Assembly: GCA_051010395.1 (NCBI GenBank)
Contig: JBPCVQ010000269.1
Coordinates: forward strand, 1 to 8,734
DNA: 8,734 bases
Direction of reading: 5' to 3'
Source of the DNA: JANQPX01 sp051010395
GTDB lineage: Bacteria > Pseudomonadota > Alphaproteobacteria > Geminicoccales > Geminicoccaceae
Positions 6,438-8,734 of this stretch are shown one piece after another (the first letter of the stretch is position 1; each line of letters begins with the position of its first letter). Made by a program: the position numbers and the translations under genes. The notes under the pieces were generated by a model. That model worked only from the letters and a program-made list of their open reading frames with translations. It searched no databases and was not told where the DNA came from.

Positions 6438-6468
6438 ACCGGTTCCGGCAAAAGCTTGACTTCAAGCG
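6438..6468. promoter_or_regulatory. Candidate operator dyads between the lyase and isomerase-family genes
   Basis: The 153-nt divergent gap contains a perfect dyad GCTTGA-CT-TCAAGC (6455-6468) and, 9 nt to its left, the palindrome AACCGGTT (6438-6445). The first overlaps TTGACT (6457-6462), which resembles a plus-strand -35 hexamer, but I find no good -10 at 16-18 nt. Placement between divergent genes suggests a shared regulator. No regulator gene is visible here. Confidence 0.4.
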
Positions 6469-6504
6469 GCGATAGGAGACACCGTCGTTATCAAGAGACC
6501 CATC

Positions 6505-6513
6505 AAGGGAGGA
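6505..6513 (+). promoter_or_regulatory. Ribosome binding site of the maleate-isomerase-family gene
   Basis: AAGGGAGGA ends 5 nt before the ATG at 6519 and decides that start over an in-frame extension reaching back to 6456. Confidence 0.85.
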
Positions 6514-6518
6514 CAGTC

Positions 6519-7265
6519 ATGTCAAAAGATGCGCGGGGATGGCGGTGCAAGTTCGCGGTCGTGGCACCATCAACCAACACCATCGTGCAGCCCGACATGG
6601 ACGATCTCAGGGTCGAGGGTGTGACCAACCATTACGGCCGCATTTTCGTACCCAACATGAAGGTGCGCAACGACAAGGAATTTGTCGACCTCGTTGAGGC
6701 GATCGGTGCGACGCTCTACGAGGCCGTCGATCGCTGCATGACCTGCGAGCCAGACTATCTGATCATGGGCATGTCAGCCCTCATGTTCTGGGACGGACGC
6801 GATGCTTCGGAAAAGCGCATGCAAGCGCTATCCGATCATTGTGGTGTGAAGGTGTCGGCGGGCTCGTTCGCCTGCGAAGCGGCGCTCAATCTTTACGCCG
6901 TCAAACGTATTGCCGTGGTCTCTCCCTACTTTCCGATCTCGGACACGAACGTCACGCTGTTCTTCCAGGATTGCGGGTTCGATGTCGCGAAATTCCACGG
7001 TCTGAAATGCCCGAGCCCAGTCGCCATCGCGCATGTGCAGCCGGACGAGCTGCGCCGGATCGTCCATGAGATGAACGACGACAGCATCGATGCCTTCGTC
7101 CAGGTCGGCACCAACCTGTCGATGGTCCAGCTCTGCAACGATATGGCTGAAGAGCTGAGCAAACCCATGATTCCGATCAACGCCGCCACCTACTGGCATG
7201 CACTGCGCGCCAACGGCATTATGGACCAGTTCAAGGGCCACGGTCCGCTCTTCGAGCATCACTGA
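6519..7265 (+). CDS. Maleate isomerase/arylmalonate decarboxylase-family protein lacking the family cysteines
   Basis: A 248-residue cytosolic protein of the Asp/Glu racemase-like superfamily, closest in layout to maleate cis-trans isomerase and arylmalonate decarboxylase. The substrate-binding start APSTNTIVQPDM (16-27) is typical. GMSALMFWDG (84-93) matches the first catalytic loop, but Met85 stands where maleate isomerases have Cys. QVGTNLSM (195-202) matches the second loop (usually SCTNL), but Gly197 replaces Cys. Other cysteines exist (for example Cys119 and Cys206), though not at those positions. A glutamate or aspartate racemase would also need both. The gene is divergent from the lyase and may share its regulator. 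The reaction is therefore uncertain: cysteine-independent decarboxylation or isomerisation, or a binding role. The family call is good; calling it maleate isomerase would be unsafe. Confidence 0.87.
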   Translation: MSKDARGWRCKFAVVAPSTNTIVQPDMDDLRVEGVTNHYGRIFVPNMKVRNDKEFVDLVEAIGATLYEAVDRCMTCEPDYLIMGMSALMFWDGRDASEKRMQALSDHCGVKVSAGSFACEAALNLYAVKRIAVVSPYFPISDTNVTLFFQDCGFDVAKFHGLKCPSPVAIAHVQPDELRRIVHEMNDDSIDAFVQVGTNLSMVQLCNDMAEELSKPMIPINAATYWHALRANGIMDQFKGHGPLFEHH

Positions 7266-7270
7266 TGCTC
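7254..7270. repeat. Perfect 7-bp hairpin across the isomerase-family stop codon
   Basis: GAGCATC (7254-7260) and GATGCTC (7264-7270) flank ACT, and the TGA stop (7263-7265) lies across loop and stem. No T-tract follows directly, so it is a weak terminator candidate or a 3'-end stabilising stem. Confidence 0.5.
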
Positions 7271-7313
7271 AACCGCGAGGGGTCAGCCTGTCGACCTCAT
7301 TTTGAAACTGTTT

Positions 7314-7776
7314 TTATAGGGCCTTCTGTTGCTGCAAACTCTCGATCTCATCATCGTTGAGATCGAAATCCCTGAGGACTTGTTCACTGGGCTTGCCCAG
7401 ATCCAAATGATCGTCCTTGGTGGCGACGACACCCATGGGTGTATAATAGGGGGATCATTGTCTGACCGCGGCGGCAGGTCGCCATCGATCAGATAGTGTT
7501 AGGCAATCTTCAGCCACTTTTTCACATCAGGGCGAAAATTCTCGACATCAGCAGCTTTGACCATGCGCTGGAACTAGCGCTTGGCCTTCCGGCTCCCTTA
7601 CGTTCAAGGTGAGTGAGCATTTGTTACGATGCAGGTTGGGCAGATCGTAGCCATGCCGCGCAACGCTTACGCCGGCACCCGGATCAGCGCCGGCCGGAGC
7701 CTCGATGCGGATGACATCGGTGCCGAAATCGGTGAGCATGTCGAGCATCCGCGGCATGAGGCGGTCGAACGGCCAG
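7314..7776 (-). pseudogene. Family III (CaiB/BaiF) CoA-transferase remnant, truncated and internally deleted
   Basis: Several frames together give pieces of one CaiB-like protein, normally about 400 residues. N-terminal piece, ending at a stop at 7548-7550: MLTDFGTDVIRIEAPAG, then HRNKCSLTLNVREPEGQAL, matching the family's LADxGADVIKVE and NRNKRSLxLDLKxPEG. A one-base shift near 7574 moves to 7499-7573, FQRMVKAADVENFRPDVKKW, the conserved xADVVVENFRP block with two Val missing, ended by TAA. Most of the centre is absent. At 7436-7498 a piece with YLIDGDLPPRSDNDPP follows. After another shift, 7314-7439 gives GVVATKDDHLDLG and EQVLRDFDLNDDEIESL, the family's C-terminal EVLxELGxSxxEIxxL. The start is cut off by the insertion sequence at about 7777. 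It probably once supplied CoA activation to the neighbouring catabolic genes. Confidence 0.8.
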
Positions 7777-7810
7777 TGAGCAGCCTTATCAGACAGGTCC
7801 GGTGTGATTA

Positions 7811-8734
7811 TTAGCGCCTTGTTGGCCTTTGCTCCAGCGGGACGATGGTTTCAGGTGCTGGAGGCCGATATCCCAAGGCGCTGTGAGGCCGCTTGGTGTT
7901 GTCGTGTTTGCGCCAGCCTTCGATGATGATCCGAGCCTCTTTCAGTGAATAGAAAATCTTTCCATCAAGCAGCTCGTCTCGCAGCCGGGCATTGAAGCTC
8001 TCGACGTAGCCATTCTCCCAAGGACCTTCCTGGCTCGATGAAGGCGGTCTTGGCGCCGACTGCCTCGATCCAGGCTCGAACCGCTTCGGCAACGAACTCT
8101 GGTCCATTGTCCCTTGCCCGACAGTTGATTGCGCAGCAATCAATGAGAGGGGCTTCGAATGAAGGCGGGCGGCCCACGCAGGATGAAGAGGTCGGTCAGG
8201 ATATCGATCACGTCGGTCGAGTTCAGTTTCCGCTCCACGCGGATCGTCAGGCATTCTCGGCTGAACTCATCCAGGATGTTCAGTGTCCTGAAAACCCGAC
8301 CATCGTCGGTCCGACCCTTCATCAGTCTTTTGGGGCACGAAATCATAGGACCAGACATGGTTCCGATAGCCTGGCCGCAGACGAACGCAGGAGCCGTCAT
8401 TCAGCCAGAGCCGGCCTTTCTTCGGTTGTCTGGAAGGCACTTTCAGCCCCTCGCGCCGCCATAGCCGTTCGATCCGGCCATCGCTGACCTGCCAGCCCGC
8501 ATCTCTCAACAGAGCTGCGATCCGCCGATAGCCGTAGCGACCATATTGCCGAGCCAACTCGATCATATCAGCCACCAGCCGGTCTTCGTCAGCTCGTCCG
8601 CGTGGGTGATATCGTTGCGTGGAACGATGCTGGCCCAGCACATGGCAAACCCGCCTCTCCGCAACACGAAACTGACAGCGAACCTGGTCGATGCAGGCAC
8701 GGCGGCGCGACGGGCTCAGAAGTTTCCCCGTGCC
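7811..8734 (-). pseudogene. IS3-family transposase OrfB, broken by three frameshifts, 5' end outside window
   Basis: The DDE integrase of an IS3 element, here in pieces. From the window edge an open frame gives KLLSPSRRRAC, VCHVLGQHRSTQRY, YGRYGYRRIAALLRDAGW and NHVWSYDFV (first catalytic Asp), then shifts near 8313-8334, where about 16 extra nt occur. The second frame gives RTLNILDEFSRECL and DLFILRGPPAFIRS, then breaks at about 8107-8146, where about 40 extra nt precede DNGPEFVAEAVRAWIEAV (second Asp). The third frame runs through KTAFIEPG and shifts by one extra base near 8024 into PWENGYVESFNARLRDELL (catalytic Glu), ending RPHSALGYRPPAPETIVPL, stop at 7811-7813. All three DDE residues survive but lie in different frames, so no active full-length transposase is made. 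GTG at 8641 is only an internal start. Confidence 0.88.
8125..8143. repeat. Perfect 8-bp hairpin inside the extra sequence in the transposase
   Basis: TTGATTGC (8125-8132) and GCAATCAA (8136-8143) are perfect arms around a 3-nt loop. The hairpin lies within about 40 nt that interrupt the conserved IRS-DNGPEF junction and have no counterpart in the family consensus as I recall it. Confidence 0.7.

Larger units (their letters stand above)
7777..8734 (-). mobile_element. Decayed IS3-family (IS407-like) insertion sequence, partial
   Basis: The right part of an IS3-family element, read on the minus strand and running off the right edge, so orfA and one terminal repeat are missing. The visible end is placed at about 7777, where TGAGCAGCCTTATCAG starts. 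The sequence just after the transposase stop (CCGGACC, then CTGATAAGGCTGCTCA) resembles from memory the terminal region of IS407-type elements. The end call is approximate because the partner terminal repeat is not in the window. Insertion removed the 5' end of the CoA-transferase gene. The internal frameshifts show it is not autonomous. Confidence 0.75.

Noticed and set aside
6839..6850. Another GTGGTGTGA, apparently a third copy of the palindrome tip
   Set aside because: The match ends after 9 nt and lies within conserved coding sequence of the isomerase-family gene, so it is likely chance.
7442..7447. TATAAT resembling a plus-strand -10 box
   Set aside because: No -35 at a suitable distance and no gene downstream; it lies inside the CoA-transferase remnant.
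1..8734. CRISPR array, tRNA or rRNA gene
   Set aside because: I saw no regularly spaced direct repeats, tRNA-like cloverleaf with matching acceptor stem, or rRNA sequence on either strand.

Overview
The window looks like a chromosomal accessory or catabolic region of a high-GC proteobacterium, most likely an alphaproteobacterium of the Hyphomicrobiales type. That placement is inferred from GC-rich coding, the gene families present and strong AGGAGG-type ribosome binding sites; no rRNA, tRNA or marker gene confirms it.

Positions 1-2709 (minus strand) hold a tightly overlapping livH-livM-livG-livF operon for a branched-chain-amino-acid-type (HAAT family) ABC importer. The two permeases and first ATPase are complete and the second ATPase runs off the left edge. 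No substrate-binding protein is visible. Such importers often serve aromatic, heterocyclic or amide compounds when they sit beside catabolic genes.

A 148-nt divergent promoter region separates livH from a plus-strand FAD-dependent aromatic-ring-hydroxylase-type monooxygenase (2858-4060). A minus-strand pair follows further right: an isocitrate lyase/PEP mutase family lyase (5490-6365) and, 29 nt downstream of it, a PuuE-like polysaccharide-deacetylase-fold hydrolase (4570-5460). Divergent from the lyase is a maleate isomerase/arylmalonate decarboxylase family protein (6519-7265) that lacks both family cysteines. Together with the importer and a wrecked CaiB-type CoA-transferase (7314-7776), these suggest uptake, ring hydroxylation, hydrolysis, isomerisation or decarboxylation, and C-C cleavage of a small cyclic or N-containing acid. 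The substrate cannot be read from the sequence.

The most unusual part is the 509-nt gap between the convergent monooxygenase and deacetylase genes. It is a degenerate long palindrome, about 527 nt (4052-4578), centred near 4312-4315. Its outer 83-84 nt arms match at about 83% by eye, an inner 14-bp inverted repeat is perfect, and a smaller hairpin resembling a terminator lies between. The outer tips encode the last two codons and stop codon (Val-Val-TGA) of both genes.

The right end (about 7777-8734, continuing past the edge) is a decayed IS3-family (IS407-like) insertion sequence. Its transposase is broken by three insertion-type frameshifts, one of them a roughly 40-nt insert containing a perfect hairpin. 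This element truncates the start of the CoA-transferase remnant.
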